Assembly: GCF_007833275.1 (NCBI RefSeq)
Contig: NZ_CP042241.1
Coordinates: 434,001 to 498,000, forward strand
Direction of reading: 5' to 3'
Length of the DNA stretch: 64,000 bases
Source of the DNA: Salarchaeum sp. JOR-1
GTDB taxonomy: Archaea > Halobacteriota > Halobacteria > Halobacteriales > Halobacteriaceae
Made by a program: the position numbers and the translations under genes. The notes below the pieces were generated by a model. That model searched no databases. It was given only the letters and a program-made list of their open reading frames with translations, and was not told the origin of the DNA. Shown piece by piece: positions 1-8,880 of the stretch (positions within the stretch are counted from its first letter, which is position 1; every line of letters starts with the position of its first letter).

Positions 1-857
1 TTGACGAGGCCGTCCTCGTCGAGGTGCTTGTACGCGTCCTCGCCGCGCGCGCCGCGAACGTCGTCGTCCGGGATCTCGAAGCGGTCCTCCTGGCCGCCGG
101 GGTAGCGCCGCTCCTCGCCCTCGTACGTGCGGAAGAAGTGCGAGCGGGCGAGCGCGCGCTCCACGGAGCCCTTGTTCATGACGAGCGCGTCCTCGATGTT
201 GAACCCCTCGTAGCTCATGACGGCGACCGTGAAGTTCTGGCCGGCGGGCCGGTCGTCGTACCCGATCTGCTTCGTCGTCTGGGTGTTCACCATCGCCTTC
301 TGCGGGTAGTGCATCAGGTGCTGGCGGGTGTCCGGGCGGATCCGATAGTTCGCCGCCGGCAGGCCCAGACTCTGCTTCATCATCCCCGCACCCATCGTAA
401 TCCGCGGGCTGGCGTTGTGCTCGGGGTACGGAATCATCCCCGCGCCGATACCGAAGATGAGCTGCGGGTCGATTTCGAGGTGCGTGTGGTCGTCGGTGAG
501 GTCGTCCTCCTCGACGGCGACGAGAATGTCCTCTTCCTCCTCGGCGTCGATGAACTCGACCTTCCCCTCGTCGACGAGCGTCTCGAACTCGACCTCGCCG
601 TTCTCGAGGGCGTCGATGTCGGACTCGGTAACGAGCGGCTCACCGTCCTCGACGACGAGGAGCGGGCGGCGCGCGCGGCCCGCGTCCGCGTTCACGATGA
701 CTTCGCCCGTGCGTTCTTTCACCGAGACGTTCACCATGTCGCTGATGTCGCCCCGGCGTCGCGCTTCCCGGATGCTCTCGGCGAGCTCGTGCGGGTCGTC
801 GTGCGTCCCGACGAGGCTGCCGTTCACGTAGACTTTGGCTTCCTGTGACTGACTCAT
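1..857 (-). CDS. rpoB1: DNA-directed RNA polymerase subunit B' (partial at window edge)
   Basis: Translation from the ATG at 857 begins [20 protein letters not shown] and continues through blocks typical of the second half of the beta subunit, for example [20 protein letters not shown] and [20 protein letters not shown], so this is the B' fragment of the split haloarchaeal B subunit. It forms the catalytic half that contacts DNA and the active site. The gene runs off the left edge; about 285 codons are present. It starts one base after the rpoB'' stop, so the two are cotranscribed and presumably made in equal amounts. The split B is standard for haloarchaea and is not a frameshift. Confidence 0.97.
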   Translation of the reverse strand, partial: MSQSQEAKVYVNGSLVGTHDDPHELAESIREARRRGDISDMVNVSVKERTGEVIVNADAGRARRPLLVVEDGEPLVTESDIDALENGEVEFETLVDEGKVEFIDAEEEEDILVAVEEDDLTDDHTHLEIDPQLIFGIGAGMIPYPEHNASPRITMGAGMMKQSLGLPAANYRIRPDTRQHLMHYPQKAMVNTQTTKQIGYDDRPAGQNFTVAVMSYEGFNIEDALVMNKGSVERALARSHFFRTYEGEERRYPGGQEDRFEIPDDDVRGARGEDAYKHLDEDGLV

Positions 858-858
858 G

Positions 859-2421
859 TTAGTCGTCTGCGGAGGTGGGTTCGGTGGTGAGACCGGGCAC
901 GCCCTCGACCCCCATCGAGGAGAGTTCCCGTTTCAAGTCCTGTTCGTCGTCGACGTTCTGTGAGAGCTCCATCGCCTGCGCGAAGTTCTTCACCAACCCA
1001 CAGTTCGGCCCCTCCGGCGTTTCGGAGGGACAGATGCGACCCCACTGGGTCGCGTGCAGGTCGCGCGCCTCGAAGTGCGGCTGCGAGCGCGAGAGCGGAC
1101 TGCGGAGGCGCCGCAGGTGGCTGAGCACGCCCATGTGGTCGGTGCGATCCACGAGCTGGCTCACGCCCGAACGGCCACCAACCCAGTTCCCCGTCGCGAT
1201 GGGGTGTTCGAGGCGTTCCGTGAGCACGTCGGAGCGAACGACCGTGTTCACGGTGAGCTGACGGTTCCGCATGTTCGCGCGTTCGAGCTGGTACTTCACG
1301 TCCCGCGACAGCTTGTTCAGCGCGGTGCGGAACAGGTCGCGCATCAGGTCGCCGCTGACCTTCAAGCGCTTGTTCGCGTAGTGGTCTTTGTCGTCGGACT
1401 CGCGGCGGTCGAGCGCGAGTTCGAAGCACGCCTCCGCCATCCGGCAGAGGTAGAACGCCTTGTTCATCCGCGTCTCCTCCTCCTCGACGCCCTCCTCGTG
1501 GAGGTGCGGGAGCAGGTAGCGGTCGATGACGTAGTTCGCGCGCTTCAGCTGGTAGTTCTTGCCCTGACCGGACGCGACGCGTTTCCCGAGCGTCTCGATG
1601 GCTTCCTCCTGGGTCTGAACGTCGGCCTCCTCCAGGTTTTCGAGCATGAACTTCACGATCTCGGGGTCGTCGCTGACGCGGTGAACGATCTCCTCGTCGG
1701 ATTCGAGGCCGAGCGCGCGAACGAGCGTGACGAAATCGATAGAACCGGAGACGGAGGGGAAGGAGACTTCGAGAAGACCGGAGCGGTTGCGTTCACACAG
1801 CACGAGCGCTCGATACCCGCGTCGCTGACTGAACGTCTTCGCGACCTGAATCTCGTCGCCGTACTTCGAATCGTACTCCGCGAGAATCTTGTTCGGCGCG
1901 AGATCCTCGCTCGTCATCAGCACGCGCTCGCTGCCGTTCACGATGAAGTATCCACCGGGGTCGGCGGGATCCTCGCCGATGTCGATGAGTTCCTCCTCGC
2001 TGAAGTCCGAGATGTTGCACTTATCCGAACCGACCATGATGGGCATCCGACCCACCTTCGTCTCCGTCGTGTCCAGAAGCTCCTCGGGCTCCTCCTCGCC
2101 GCCGCGCTTGATGGACATCTCCATGAACACGGGCGCCGAGTACGTGATGTTCCGCAACCGCGCCTCCTGCGGATACAGGAGCTCCTCGGATCCGTCCGCC
2201 TCACGCACACGCGGTGTCAGGATTCGAACGTCGCCGAGTTCCACCCACACCGGCTCCTCCTCTTCCTTGTCGCCGATGTCCGTGTCGATGGTCTCCTTCT
2301 CGTCAACAACCTCCTGCATCCCGCGCTTCAGGAAGGCGTTGAACGAGCGGTAGTGATGTTCTGCGAGTCGTTCCTTCGAAAAATACGCCTTCGAGAGTGT
2401 GCGCTTGTTGTCGAGTTCCAT
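859..2421 (-). CDS. rpoB2: DNA-directed RNA polymerase subunit B''
   Basis: This 520-residue protein is the N-terminal half of the split B subunit (lobe and protrusion region). It contains the blocks [20 protein letters not shown] and [20 protein letters not shown] near its end, hallmarks of RNA polymerase B. I chose the ATG at 2421, which overlaps the rpoH stop as ATGA; a TTG one codon earlier is possible but less likely. The order rpoH-rpoB''-rpoB' is the usual archaeal transcription operon, with the A' and A'' genes expected beyond the left edge. Confidence 0.97.
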   Translation of the reverse strand: MELDNKRTLSKAYFSKERLAEHHYRSFNAFLKRGMQEVVDEKETIDTDIGDKEEEEPVWVELGDVRILTPRVREADGSEELLYPQEARLRNITYSAPVFMEMSIKRGGEEEPEELLDTTETKVGRMPIMVGSDKCNISDFSEEELIDIGEDPADPGGYFIVNGSERVLMTSEDLAPNKILAEYDSKYGDEIQVAKTFSQRRGYRALVLCERNRSGLLEVSFPSVSGSIDFVTLVRALGLESDEEIVHRVSDDPEIVKFMLENLEEADVQTQEEAIETLGKRVASGQGKNYQLKRANYVIDRYLLPHLHEEGVEEEETRMNKAFYLCRMAEACFELALDRRESDDKDHYANKRLKVSGDLMRDLFRTALNKLSRDVKYQLERANMRNRQLTVNTVVRSDVLTERLEHPIATGNWVGGRSGVSQLVDRTDHMGVLSHLRRLRSPLSRSQPHFEARDLHATQWGRICPSETPEGPNCGLVKNFAQAMELSQNVDDEQDLKRELSSMGVEGVPGLTTEPTSADD

Positions 2422-2651
2422 CAATCGATCACCAGTCGGTACACAATCGCGGTGTCGGTCGTTCGGGAATCCCGCGTGATCTTCACGACATCGCCGACGC
2501 TCGCCTCGTCCGGGAGCGCCGGGTCTTTCCGCTTGATCTTCGGGAGGTCGGTACGTTCGATATCGTACTCCTCGAGGAGATCTTCGACCGCGTCCTCCTC
2601 GAGAAGCTCGTGCTCGGGTACGAGTTCGTGGTTAGTTACGTCATCTACCAT
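2421..2651 (-). CDS. rpoH: DNA-directed RNA polymerase subunit H
   Basis: This 76-residue protein begins [20 protein letters not shown] and contains [17 protein letters not shown], the conserved core of archaeal Rpo5/H (homologous to the C-terminal domain of eukaryotic Rpb5). It contacts downstream DNA in the polymerase jaw. An upstream in-frame ATG would add 19 residues not seen in the family, so the start at 2651 is preferred. It opens the operon and its stop overlaps the rpoB'' start by four bases. Confidence 0.95.
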   Translation of the reverse strand: MVDDVTNHELVPEHELLEEDAVEDLLEEYDIERTDLPKIKRKDPALPDEASVGDVVKITRDSRTTDTAIVYRLVID

Positions 2652-2798
2652 GGGAACACCTGCCTGGGGGGAGAAGTGGCTCTCACGAGATACTACAGGC
2701 ACGTACACGCGAAGCCCACTTAACCCTTGTTAAAACAACACGCCGTGAGCCCTGATACCGGACGAGACGCCCTCACACGCCGCTCCCGATTGGAAACC

Positions 2799-2805
2799 CT
2801 TATCA
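2799..2805 (+). promoter_or_regulatory. Probable TATA box of tRNA-Asp
   Basis: The sequence CTTATCA lies about 31-37 bases before the first base of tRNA-Asp, with a purine-rich stretch just upstream, matching a haloarchaeal promoter in spacing and composition. Inferred from position only. Confidence 0.4.
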
Positions 2806-2835
2806 GTAACACCCGGCTACGAAAGAGTGCAGGGA

Positions 2836-2908
2836 GCCCGGGTGGTGTAGTGGCCCATCATACAACCCTGTCACGGTTGTGACGCGGGTTCAAATCCCGC
2901 CTCGGGCG
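2836..2908 (+). tRNA. tRNA-Asp (anticodon GTC)
   Basis: A 73-base cloverleaf: acceptor GCCCGGG pairs with CTCGGGC (one G-U), the anticodon stem CAACC/GGTTG encloses CTGTCAC with anticodon GTC, and the T arm is GCGGGTTCAAATCCCGC. The discriminator base is G, as expected for Asp. No intron and no encoded CCA. Confidence 0.96.
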
Positions 2909-2982
2909 CTTTCCTTTCGACACAAACCTCGTATCGACTGTACTGTCCGAACGATTATTCTTCCGGGGTGCGTTTGACGGCT

Positions 2983-3396
2983 GTGCAGAACAGCAAGTCG
3001 GTCGGCGACGAGACGGAGGTGGCGGCGTTGCACGAACTCGTCAGCCATGGGTATCGGGTGTCGATACCGTTCGGGGACAACGACAAGTACGACCTGGTGG
3101 TTGACGACGGGGGGACGCTGTACCGCGTGCAGTGCAAGACGGCGTGGAAGAACAAGCCGCGAACGATTCGATTCAACACGCACTCGCAGACGACGCGGGA
3201 CGGCGAGTACCACGAGACGACGTACGAGGAGGAGATAGACGCGTTCTTCGTCCGGTACCCCGAGACGGAGACGTTCTATTGGATTCCGATAGCGGACGCG
3301 ACGACGCAGAAAATGGAGTTACGGTTCGAGGCGGATATCGATCATCCGTCGATTAATTGGGCGTCGGCGTTCGAGTTTTCGGGGGTTATCGGGTGA
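2983..3396 (+). CDS. PD-(D/E)XK endonuclease-like protein (group I intron endonuclease-type fold)
   Basis: The protein (137 residues from the GTG at 2983) contains KYDLVVDD followed by YRVQCKTAW, which fits the D-(10-20)-(E/Q)-x-K active site of the small PD-(D/E)XK family related to group I intron endonucleases and archaeal resolvase-like folds. Candidate metal or catalytic residues are Asp37, Gln50 and Lys52. A GTG at 2968 is also possible; 2983 was chosen because GATTATT at 2953-2959 lies about 25-30 bases before it, suiting leaderless expression, and because relatives begin just before the KxxGxxTE-like stretch. It sits downstream of tRNA-Asp and overlaps artA tail to tail by 11 bases. 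The substrate is unknown. Confidence 0.7.
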   Translation: MQNSKSVGDETEVAALHELVSHGYRVSIPFGDNDKYDLVVDDGGTLYRVQCKTAWKNKPRTIRFNTHSQTTRDGEYHETTYEEEIDAFFVRYPETETFYWIPIADATTQKMELRFEADIDHPSINWASAFEFSGVIG

Positions 3397-4264
3397 GGCG
3401 GTTTTCGAGGTCGTAGTCGGTTTTGGTGGCGACGTAGAGGGCGTCGTCGAGGAGGGCGGCGAGTTCGGGGATGATGCGGAGGAGGCCGAGGGTGATGAGG
3501 ACGAGGGCGGCGACGGAGAGGCTCTGGGCGAGGATTTTGTCGGCGAAGAGGTAGGAGATGCGGGGTTCGCTGCGGAGTGGAGCGTAGAGGGCGGTGACGA
3601 GGGGGCGAGTCCACTGGAACCACTGGTTGCCGAAGGCGATGGCGATGAAGCTGACGCGGACGACGTTGAGGAGGTAAATGAGAGGGACGACGAGGGAAAT
3701 GGCGGTGAGGCGGCGGCGGATCGGGGCGGTAGTGGCGGCGATGAGGCCGCTGACGATGGCGATGCTGCCGATGCCGCTGCAGGCGAGGAGGATGTTGGTC
3801 GTGATGGGGACGCCGTCGTGGACGAAGACGACGGCGCTGGGATAGGGGTCGGTGACGAACTGGGGAGAGTAGCCGACGAGGGTGATGAGGAAGTACGTGC
3901 TCTCTGCAGTGATGGTGATAGCGGCTTCGGTGAGTGCGGGGATGGTTTGGAAGGGGAGGTAGAGGAGGCCCATCACGGCGATGGCACGGGAGAGCCGGAC
4001 GAGTCGGGGGCGGTCGGTGAGGACGAGGTAGGCGGCGTAGAGGCTGAGGGGGACGGCGAGGGCGGCGAGGAGGCCTTCGATGTAGCTGTTCTGAGAGAAG
4101 AGGAAGTGGTCGATGAGGAGCGCCCAGAAGACGGCGAACACGGCCCACGCGGCGGCTGCAGCGACGCGGGCGGGGTGCTCGTCGTCGCGCGCACCGAGAA
4201 GCGCGCTGAGGGCGAAGGCCGCGACGACGACCCACGCGAGGGTGTCCGTGAGGGCGAGCGACAT
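3386..4264 (-). CDS. artA: Archaeosortase A
   Basis: A 292-residue multi-pass membrane protein with the exosortase/archaeosortase block LLACSGIGSI (Cys162) followed 41 residues later by NVVRVSFIA (Arg203), the same spacing as the catalytic Cys and Arg of Haloferax ArtA. ArtA cleaves PGF-CTERM proteins such as the S-layer glycoprotein and couples them to lipid at the outer face of the membrane. The third catalytic basic residue is either Arg235 or Lys243; I could not assign it. About seven hydrophobic helices are visible. It is 39 bases downstream of the ATPase gene on the same strand and may share its transcript. Confidence 0.9.
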   Translation of the reverse strand: MSLALTDTLAWVVVAAFALSALLGARDDEHPARVAAAAAWAVFAVFWALLIDHFLFSQNSYIEGLLAALAVPLSLYAAYLVLTDRPRLVRLSRAIAVMGLLYLPFQTIPALTEAAITITAESTYFLITLVGYSPQFVTDPYPSAVVFVHDGVPITTNILLACSGIGSIAIVSGLIAATTAPIRRRLTAISLVVPLIYLLNVVRVSFIAIAFGNQWFQWTRPLVTALYAPLRSEPRISYLFADKILAQSLSVAALVLITLGLLRIIPELAALLDDALYVATKTDYDLENRLTR

Positions 4265-4303
4265 TGCCCGTGGATTCGCGGTTCGGGCAGATAGGCGTGA
4301 CGG

Positions 4304-5305
4304 TCAGGTGACGGTGCGGCTTCGGCCGCCGTGCGGGGCGGCGCGCTCGCGGACGGTGATGTCGTGGGCGGTTTCGCCGGTGTCGTCGACGACGAGCGCG
4401 TCGCCGGGCGCTCGGGGGAGCGCGTCGGCGAGTGCGGACTGGAAGTAGGTTGGGCTGGCGGTTTCGAGGGCGTCGATGTCGTCGCGGGCAGTGAGGCGGT
4501 GGGCGACGAGGAGGTCGGCCTGGGAGACGGCGGCCGGGGGGAGCGCGCCGGGACGCTGGGTTGCGAGGACGGTGCTGACGCCGGGTTTGCGGCCGCGGGT
4601 GAGGAGTCGCCGGAGGCCGGGCCAGGCGGCGGTGTCGGTGACGGCGTGAGCCTCGTCTACGAGAACCCAGGGAAGGGCGTCGGTATCGCCCGCGATGGCG
4701 GCATCGTAAACGGTGTCGGTGACGGCGCGGGTGACGGCGGCGAGCGCGGGCCGGGGGAGACCGGCGCAGGCGAGAACGGTCACGCGGTCGGGGTCGAGAA
4801 CGTCCGATCCCTCCGCGTCGAAGACCTCCCAGGAGTCGGCGAGCGCGATGGCGTTCCGGGCGGCGCGCCCGGCGGGCGTGTCGCGGGTCGCGAGGGAGTC
4901 GGCCATCGCGTCGAGCGTCTCGTTCTCGGCGGCGGCCTGCCAGAGGAGCGCGCCGGGCGGCGTGTGCGGCGGGAGGGAGAGCACGTCGCACCACGTGCGC
5001 GGCGGAAGCGCACTCGCAGGAACCCGCGGACGAACGACGGTCGCGGGGACGGCGTCGGGGAGCGTGTCGAACGCCCGCATCGGGTCGAGGACGACAGCGG
5101 TGACGCCGTCGGTGCGGGCGAGCGCTTCGGCGAGTACGCCGAGCGTGTACGTCTTCCCGCTCCCTCGTTTCCCGACGACGAGCGCGGCGTGCGGGCCGTT
5201 CGCGTCCACGCCGACAGGGGAACCGTGGCTGCCGTCGGGCGCACGGAATCGGCCGAACGGGAGGACTGGGTCGGCGGTCTCGTCGGAGCGACCGAGTACG
5301 TACAT
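4304..5305 (-). CDS. HerA/VirB4-like ATP-binding protein
   Basis: This 333-residue protein has an N-terminal LPFGRFRAPDGSHGSPVGVD stretch, a Walker A loop GKRGSGKT, a Walker B strand LPWVLVDEAH and a sensor-like block STVLATQRPGALPP, the layout of DUF87/HerA-type ATPases that move DNA or protein. It is shorter than true HerA, and no nuclease partner such as NurA lies beside it. The ATG at 5305 was chosen because conserved sequence begins right after it. Its job and the link to artA downstream are unknown. Confidence 0.75.
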   Translation of the reverse strand: MYVLGRSDETADPVLPFGRFRAPDGSHGSPVGVDANGPHAALVVGKRGSGKTYTLGVLAEALARTDGVTAVVLDPMRAFDTLPDAVPATVVRPRVPASALPPRTWCDVLSLPPHTPPGALLWQAAAENETLDAMADSLATRDTPAGRAARNAIALADSWEVFDAEGSDVLDPDRVTVLACAGLPRPALAAVTRAVTDTVYDAAIAGDTDALPWVLVDEAHAVTDTAAWPGLRRLLTRGRKPGVSTVLATQRPGALPPAAVSQADLLVAHRLTARDDIDALETASPTYFQSALADALPRAPGDALVVDDTGETAHDITVRERAAPHGGRSRTVT

Positions 5306-5348
5306 CACGTCCAGTTGGTCGCGGCTTCCGGTATCAACGCTCGGGCGA

Positions 5349-5381
5349 GTGTTCAAATACGAGGGCGCGGCCACGAGGGGT
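5349..5381 (+). promoter_or_regulatory. Promoter-like box shared with three intergenic elements
   Basis: GTTCAAATACGAGGGCGCGG begins at 5349 and ends shortly before the ATG at 5382. The first 23 bases are identical to the box at 14308 and close to those at 60467 and, on the minus strand, 47239. The TTCAAATA part is placed like an archaeal TATA box for a leaderless transcript starting near 5382. Confidence 0.5.
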
Positions 5382-5834
5382 ATGTTCCACGAACTGCGGC
5401 GGGACGAGCGGGCGATAGAGGGGCTTCCGGTGCGGTTGCTCATCGCGTTCGTCGTCGGTGTGGCGACGCTCGGCGTGCTCCTCCAGACGGTGTCCGGAGT
5501 CGGGACGCTCGCGACGACCGAACTCAACGTGAAACCGGCTCCGGATGTTGTGGCGCCGGGGGAACAATCGCTGACGCTGTCAGTGGTGGACGCGTCGGGG
5601 AACGGCGTGGCGGGCGCGACGGTGCTCGTGAAGTCGGGAACGGCGCGGGTGGACGGGACGGTGGTCGCCCGCACGAACGAATCCGGGGTGGCAGTAGTGG
5701 ACGTCGCACCCAGGCTCGGCGCGAACCAGGCGGACGGCACGCTCGTCGTGTCGGTGAAACCGCCCGCTAGCGGCGAGTACGTCGACCGCCGCGGGAACAC
5801 GCGAATCCTCGTCGTCAGGGGGTACGAGGGCTAG
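5382..5834 (+). CDS. Membrane-anchored protein with an Ig-like/carboxypeptidase-regulatory-like domain
   Basis: The 150-residue product has a charged N-terminus (ELRRDERAIEGLPVRLL), one hydrophobic helix at about residues 18-38, then a beta-rich exported part with the SLTLSVVDASGNGVAGATV pattern typical of Big_1 or CarboxypepD_reg-like domains. The N-terminus resembles a haloarchaeal family in which RAIEGLPVRL precedes the membrane helix, somewhat like a pilin signal. Probably a surface protein of unknown role. Its stop shares CTAG with the convergent methyltransferase gene. Confidence 0.65.
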   Translation: MFHELRRDERAIEGLPVRLLIAFVVGVATLGVLLQTVSGVGTLATTELNVKPAPDVVAPGEQSLTLSVVDASGNGVAGATVLVKSGTARVDGTVVARTNESGVAVVDVAPRLGANQADGTLVVSVKPPASGEYVDRRGNTRILVVRGYEG

Positions 5835-6571
5835 CGGGCGTCCCAGTCGATCCAGTCCTGCTCCCAGCCGTGGCGGCGCTCGTTGCTCTTGGCGGCGCGC
5901 TCGCGGTCTTCGCGGACAGTTCGGTTACGGACGGGCGCGCTCGCCTGTTCGCCGTCGACGAGCAGCGGCGCGAACTCGATCCCGCCACAATCGCGTCGTT
6001 CGTCCTCCGCGAGGACGACGAGGCGCTGGCGCTGCGTGCCCTCGGGGTAGACGAGGCGTCCGCCCTCGGCGAGCTGGGCGCGGATCGCCCGGGGCGGACG
6101 GACGACGGCCGCTTCGACGAGAATCCGGTCGTAGGGCGCGTACGCGGGCAGGCCGTCCGCGCCGTCGGCGCAGTCGACGAGCACGTCGCCGTAGCCCGCG
6201 TCGGCGAGCGTCCGCCGGGCGTCGTAGACGAGGGAGCGGTCGATGTCGACCGCGTGGACGTGCTTGGCGCCCGCTATCTCCGCGAGCAACGCGACCGTGT
6301 ATCCGACGCCCGCGCCGACGACGAGCACGTCGTTCCCGGGTTCGGGACGAAGTGCTTCGACGAGGCGGGCGGCGGTCGACGGCGCGAGCACGCGCGTTCC
6401 GCGATGTTCGAACTCGCGATCCGCGTAGGCCCGATGTCCGGCGTCCTCGTCGACGAACTCGTGCCGCGGAACGGTCCGCATCGCGTCCGCTACCGCGGGG
6501 TCGTGGACGACGTCCTTCGTGTCGTGTTCGAGGCTCGTCACCATGTCGTCCCGGACCGCCGCGTACTCCAT
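5831..6571 (-). CDS. Protein-L-isoaspartate O-methyltransferase-like protein (divergent paralog)
   Basis: The 246-residue product shares with Pcm the TVPRHEFVDED block and a SAM-binding motif I (DVLVVGAGVGYTVALLAE), so it belongs to the PIMT family. The usual active-site segment G-Q-T-V-S-A-P is replaced by RGTRVLAPS, so the conserved Ser region is altered and canonical isoaspartate repair is doubtful. It also has an unusual basic, Trp-containing tail (RRHGWEQDWIDWDAR). It lies in the same strand cluster as a second methyltransferase and the true pcm. Confidence 0.8.
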   Translation of the reverse strand: MEYAAVRDDMVTSLEHDTKDVVHDPAVADAMRTVPRHEFVDEDAGHRAYADREFEHRGTRVLAPSTAARLVEALRPEPGNDVLVVGAGVGYTVALLAEIAGAKHVHAVDIDRSLVYDARRTLADAGYGDVLVDCADGADGLPAYAPYDRILVEAAVVRPPRAIRAQLAEGGRLVYPEGTQRQRLVVLAEDERRDCGGIEFAPLLVDGEQASAPVRNRTVREDRERAAKSNERRHGWEQDWIDWDAR

Positions 6572-6596
6572 ACGACTGGGTTGGTGCGAGCGACCT

Positions 6597-7511
6597 TCAA
6601 TCGTTCGCGGGGCGGTCGGCGGCGACCGCCTGCGAGCGCGTGCCGGGCACGTCGGAGACCCGCGGCCGTTCGAAGCCGGCGGCGGCGAACCACTCGCCGA
6701 AGTCGGCCTCGGCGTATGCGTCGCCGCCGTCAGTGCGTGCGAACAGCTCCACGGCGAGCAACCCGGGGGTGTCGGCGTGGTCGCGGAGGCGGTCGACGTA
6801 CACGATGGTGCCGCCGGGCGCGACGGCGTCGTAGAGCGCGCCGAGGAGGTGTTCGTTGTCCGCGGGAGAGAGGGTTCGGGCGGTGTTCGCGCAGAACACG
6901 AGGTCGTACGTGCCCTCGACGCCGTCGAGGGGGGTGGTCGCGCGGAGGGTAACGGGTTCGTGCTCGAGGAGGGGTTCGTCCACGTCCACGACCTCCTTGG
7001 TGTCGGCGAGCGTTACGTCGTATCCGCGGCGCGCGAACTCTCGGGAGAACGTGCCGGCGCCGCCGTACGCGTCGAGGACGGTGTCGGCGTCCGGGTGTTC
7101 GTGGACGGCGGCGGTGACGGCGGCGCGCACGTCGCCCTCGTCGAGCGCGGCCATCGCGCCGAGGCGGTTCCGGGTGGCGTCCGGGTTCGGGACGGGACGG
7201 TCGCCGGTCTGCATCGTCTCGGGGAGCGCTATCCAGTCGTCGAGCGTGTCGAGTTGGTGGGGGAGCGATCCGATGGAGCGGAGGTCGGTCTTCGAGAGGA
7301 ACCCGAGCATCCGGTTCGTCGGTTCGAATCCCTCATCGGTGCGGTGGAGGAAGTCGAGGTCGCAGAGCGCCTCGACGCCGATGCGGGCGGCGCGCTCGGT
7401 GACGCCGGTCTCGTCGGCGACGGCGGCGACGGTGTCGGCGTCGGTGACGACGGCGTCGAGGACGCCCGTTTCGCGGATGGCGCGGAGGAACAGGAGTTCC
7501 CGGTAGTCCAT
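6597..7511 (-). CDS. Class I SAM-dependent methyltransferase with N-terminal winged helix
   Basis: This 304-residue protein has an N-terminal helix-turn-helix/dimerisation part (about residues 1-90), then a Rossmann methyltransferase domain with motif I TVLDAYGGAGTFSREFARRG and a later LVFCANTARTL strand. The layout resembles O-methyltransferases of the acetylserotonin or ubiquinone type, but the substrate cannot be read from sequence. It sits between the two PIMT-family genes on the minus strand, 25 bases before the divergent PIMT paralog, which suggests cotranscription. Confidence 0.8.
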   Translation of the reverse strand: MDYRELLFLRAIRETGVLDAVVTDADTVAAVADETGVTERAARIGVEALCDLDFLHRTDEGFEPTNRMLGFLSKTDLRSIGSLPHQLDTLDDWIALPETMQTGDRPVPNPDATRNRLGAMAALDEGDVRAAVTAAVHEHPDADTVLDAYGGAGTFSREFARRGYDVTLADTKEVVDVDEPLLEHEPVTLRATTPLDGVEGTYDLVFCANTARTLSPADNEHLLGALYDAVAPGGTIVYVDRLRDHADTPGLLAVELFARTDGGDAYAEADFGEWFAAAGFERPRVSDVPGTRSQAVAADRPAND

Positions 7512-7541
7512 ACCGGAGCGTCGTCGGGGCAGGGAATAAAA

Positions 7542-8171
7542 TCACTCGCCGCCCTGCATCCGGACGAACCGGACGCCGGTGAGGAACTCGCGGTCGAGCG
7601 TGTCGTCGTGTTTTTCGCCGTAGACGAGCGTCTGACTCACGTCGCCGACGGGCGCGAGTACGCGCCCGCCGTCCCGGAGTTGGTCGATTACCGCGGCCGG
7701 GAGTGACGGCGTCGCACAGGTGAGGTAAGCGGCGTCGTAGGGCGCGTGGTCGCTCCAGCCGTCGTGTCCGTCGCCCTGGCGCACGGAGATGGCGCCGTAG
7801 CCCGTGCGGTCGAGGTTCTCGCGTGCGGTTTCGGCGAGCGATTTCAGGTACTCGACGCTGTAGACGTTCTCGGGCCCGACGAGTTCGGCAGTGACGGCCG
7901 CGTGGTAGCCGCAGCCGGTGCCGATTTCCAGGGTCTGCTCGCCGTCGCGGAGGGTGAGGCGGTCGCACATCGCGGCGACCATGTGGGGCGCGCTGACGGT
8001 CTGGCCGTCCCCGATTGGAAGCGGGCGATCCGCGTACGCGTCCTCGCGCTGCGCGTCGGGAACGAACTCGTGCCGCGGAACCTCGCGGATAGCGTCGAGG
8101 ACGCGCTCGGAAAAGTCGTGTCTGCGTGCGAGGCGGTCCGCGAGGTTGTCGCGGGCGGCCGCGTCGTTCAT
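7542..8171 (-). CDS. pcm: Protein-L-isoaspartate O-methyltransferase
   Basis: A 209-residue protein, the normal family length, with EVPRHEFVPD, the active-site stretch LPIGDGQTVSAPHMVA (Ser60) and motif I LEIGTGCGYHAAV. It methylates L-isoaspartyl residues in damaged proteins using SAM. It follows the HVO_0476-type zinc-finger gene by four bases and precedes the winged-helix methyltransferase by 30 bases, so the four genes probably form a minus-strand operon. Confidence 0.95.
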   Translation of the reverse strand: MNDAAARDNLADRLARRHDFSERVLDAIREVPRHEFVPDAQREDAYADRPLPIGDGQTVSAPHMVAAMCDRLTLRDGEQTLEIGTGCGYHAAVTAELVGPENVYSVEYLKSLAETARENLDRTGYGAISVRQGDGHDGWSDHAPYDAAYLTCATPSLPAAVIDQLRDGGRVLAPVGDVSQTLVYGEKHDDTLDREFLTGVRFVRMQGGE

Positions 8172-8175
8172 TCTC

Positions 8176-8829
8176 TTACCAGGCAGACCAGGCGGTGGAG
8201 GTCTCGTCGTAGCCGTACACGCGCTTGATGTCCTTCGCCATCGCGACGTCGCCGTCGTGACCGATCTTCTGGAAGTCGTAGCGTTCGAGCGCGTCCTTCC
8301 GGACGTGGATGCCCGTGATGGAGAACGCCTCCTCCCCGAACTCGTGAGTCTCGCCGACCGTGAACTCGTAGTCGCCGGGAACGTGAAGCGTGATGCTCCG
8401 CGTCTGGTCGTGCGCGCCGTCCCGCGGATGGAGCGTTACGTCGACCTCGACGTTGTCCACGGCGCGCGTCCAGAACGTCTCCACGTCCTCGGCGTCAGCG
8501 CGAACCTCGCGCGTCTCGTCGCCCGTCTGGAGGTCAGTGATACGGACTTGCATGATGGCTTCGTCGGTCTCGACGATGAACTCCTCGCCCGTCTCAACGG
8601 TCTCGTCCGCCGGCACTTCCACTGTCGCGGTGAACGACTCGCCGCCCTGGGAGACGACGACGTCCCGCTCGACGGTTCGCTCGGACTCCAGGGGTTCCTT
8701 GTGGACGTGCCCGCAGTCCGTGCACTTCACCGTCGCCGTCCCGCCGCCCGTCGTGAGAACCTCGTGTTCGGTTTCGAGGTTCGGCGAACACGACGGACAC
8801 GTCAGTCCGACGCGCTGCTGTTGGCTCAT
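8176..8829 (-). CDS. HVO_0476-family zinc-finger protein
   Basis: The 217-residue protein opens with a zinc ribbon made of LTCPSCSP and VKCTDCGHVH (two CxxC pairs about 24 residues apart) and continues with acidic beta-rich sequence. This matches a conserved haloarchaeal family known by the Haloferax locus name HVO_0476; the biochemical function is unknown. It appears to head the pcm operon. The start at 8829 gives the usual MSQQQRVGLTCP beginning. Confidence 0.85.
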   Translation of the reverse strand: MSQQQRVGLTCPSCSPNLETEHEVLTTGGGTATVKCTDCGHVHKEPLESERTVERDVVVSQGGESFTATVEVPADETVETGEEFIVETDEAIMQVRITDLQTGDETREVRADAEDVETFWTRAVDNVEVDVTLHPRDGAHDQTRSITLHVPGDYEFTVGETHEFGEEAFSITGIHVRKDALERYDFQKIGHDGDVAMAKDIKRVYGYDETSTAWSAW

Positions 8830-8880
8830 ACCGGCTACGAGGGCGCGGAGCCGTAAAAATCCGCGGAGTTAGTCGTCCGC

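Noticed and set aside
859-2421. Split of RNA polymerase B into two genes considered as a frameshift
   Set aside because: The B''/B' split is normal in haloarchaea and both parts have proper starts and stops.
2836-3396. tRNA-Asp considered as an integration site
   Set aside because: No integrase and no second copy of the tRNA 3' end were seen; only one endonuclease-like gene follows.
3342-4994. A 550-codon minus-strand frame over archaeosortase A and the ATPase
   Set aside because: Extremely Arg/Pro-rich out-of-frame reading of two genuine genes.
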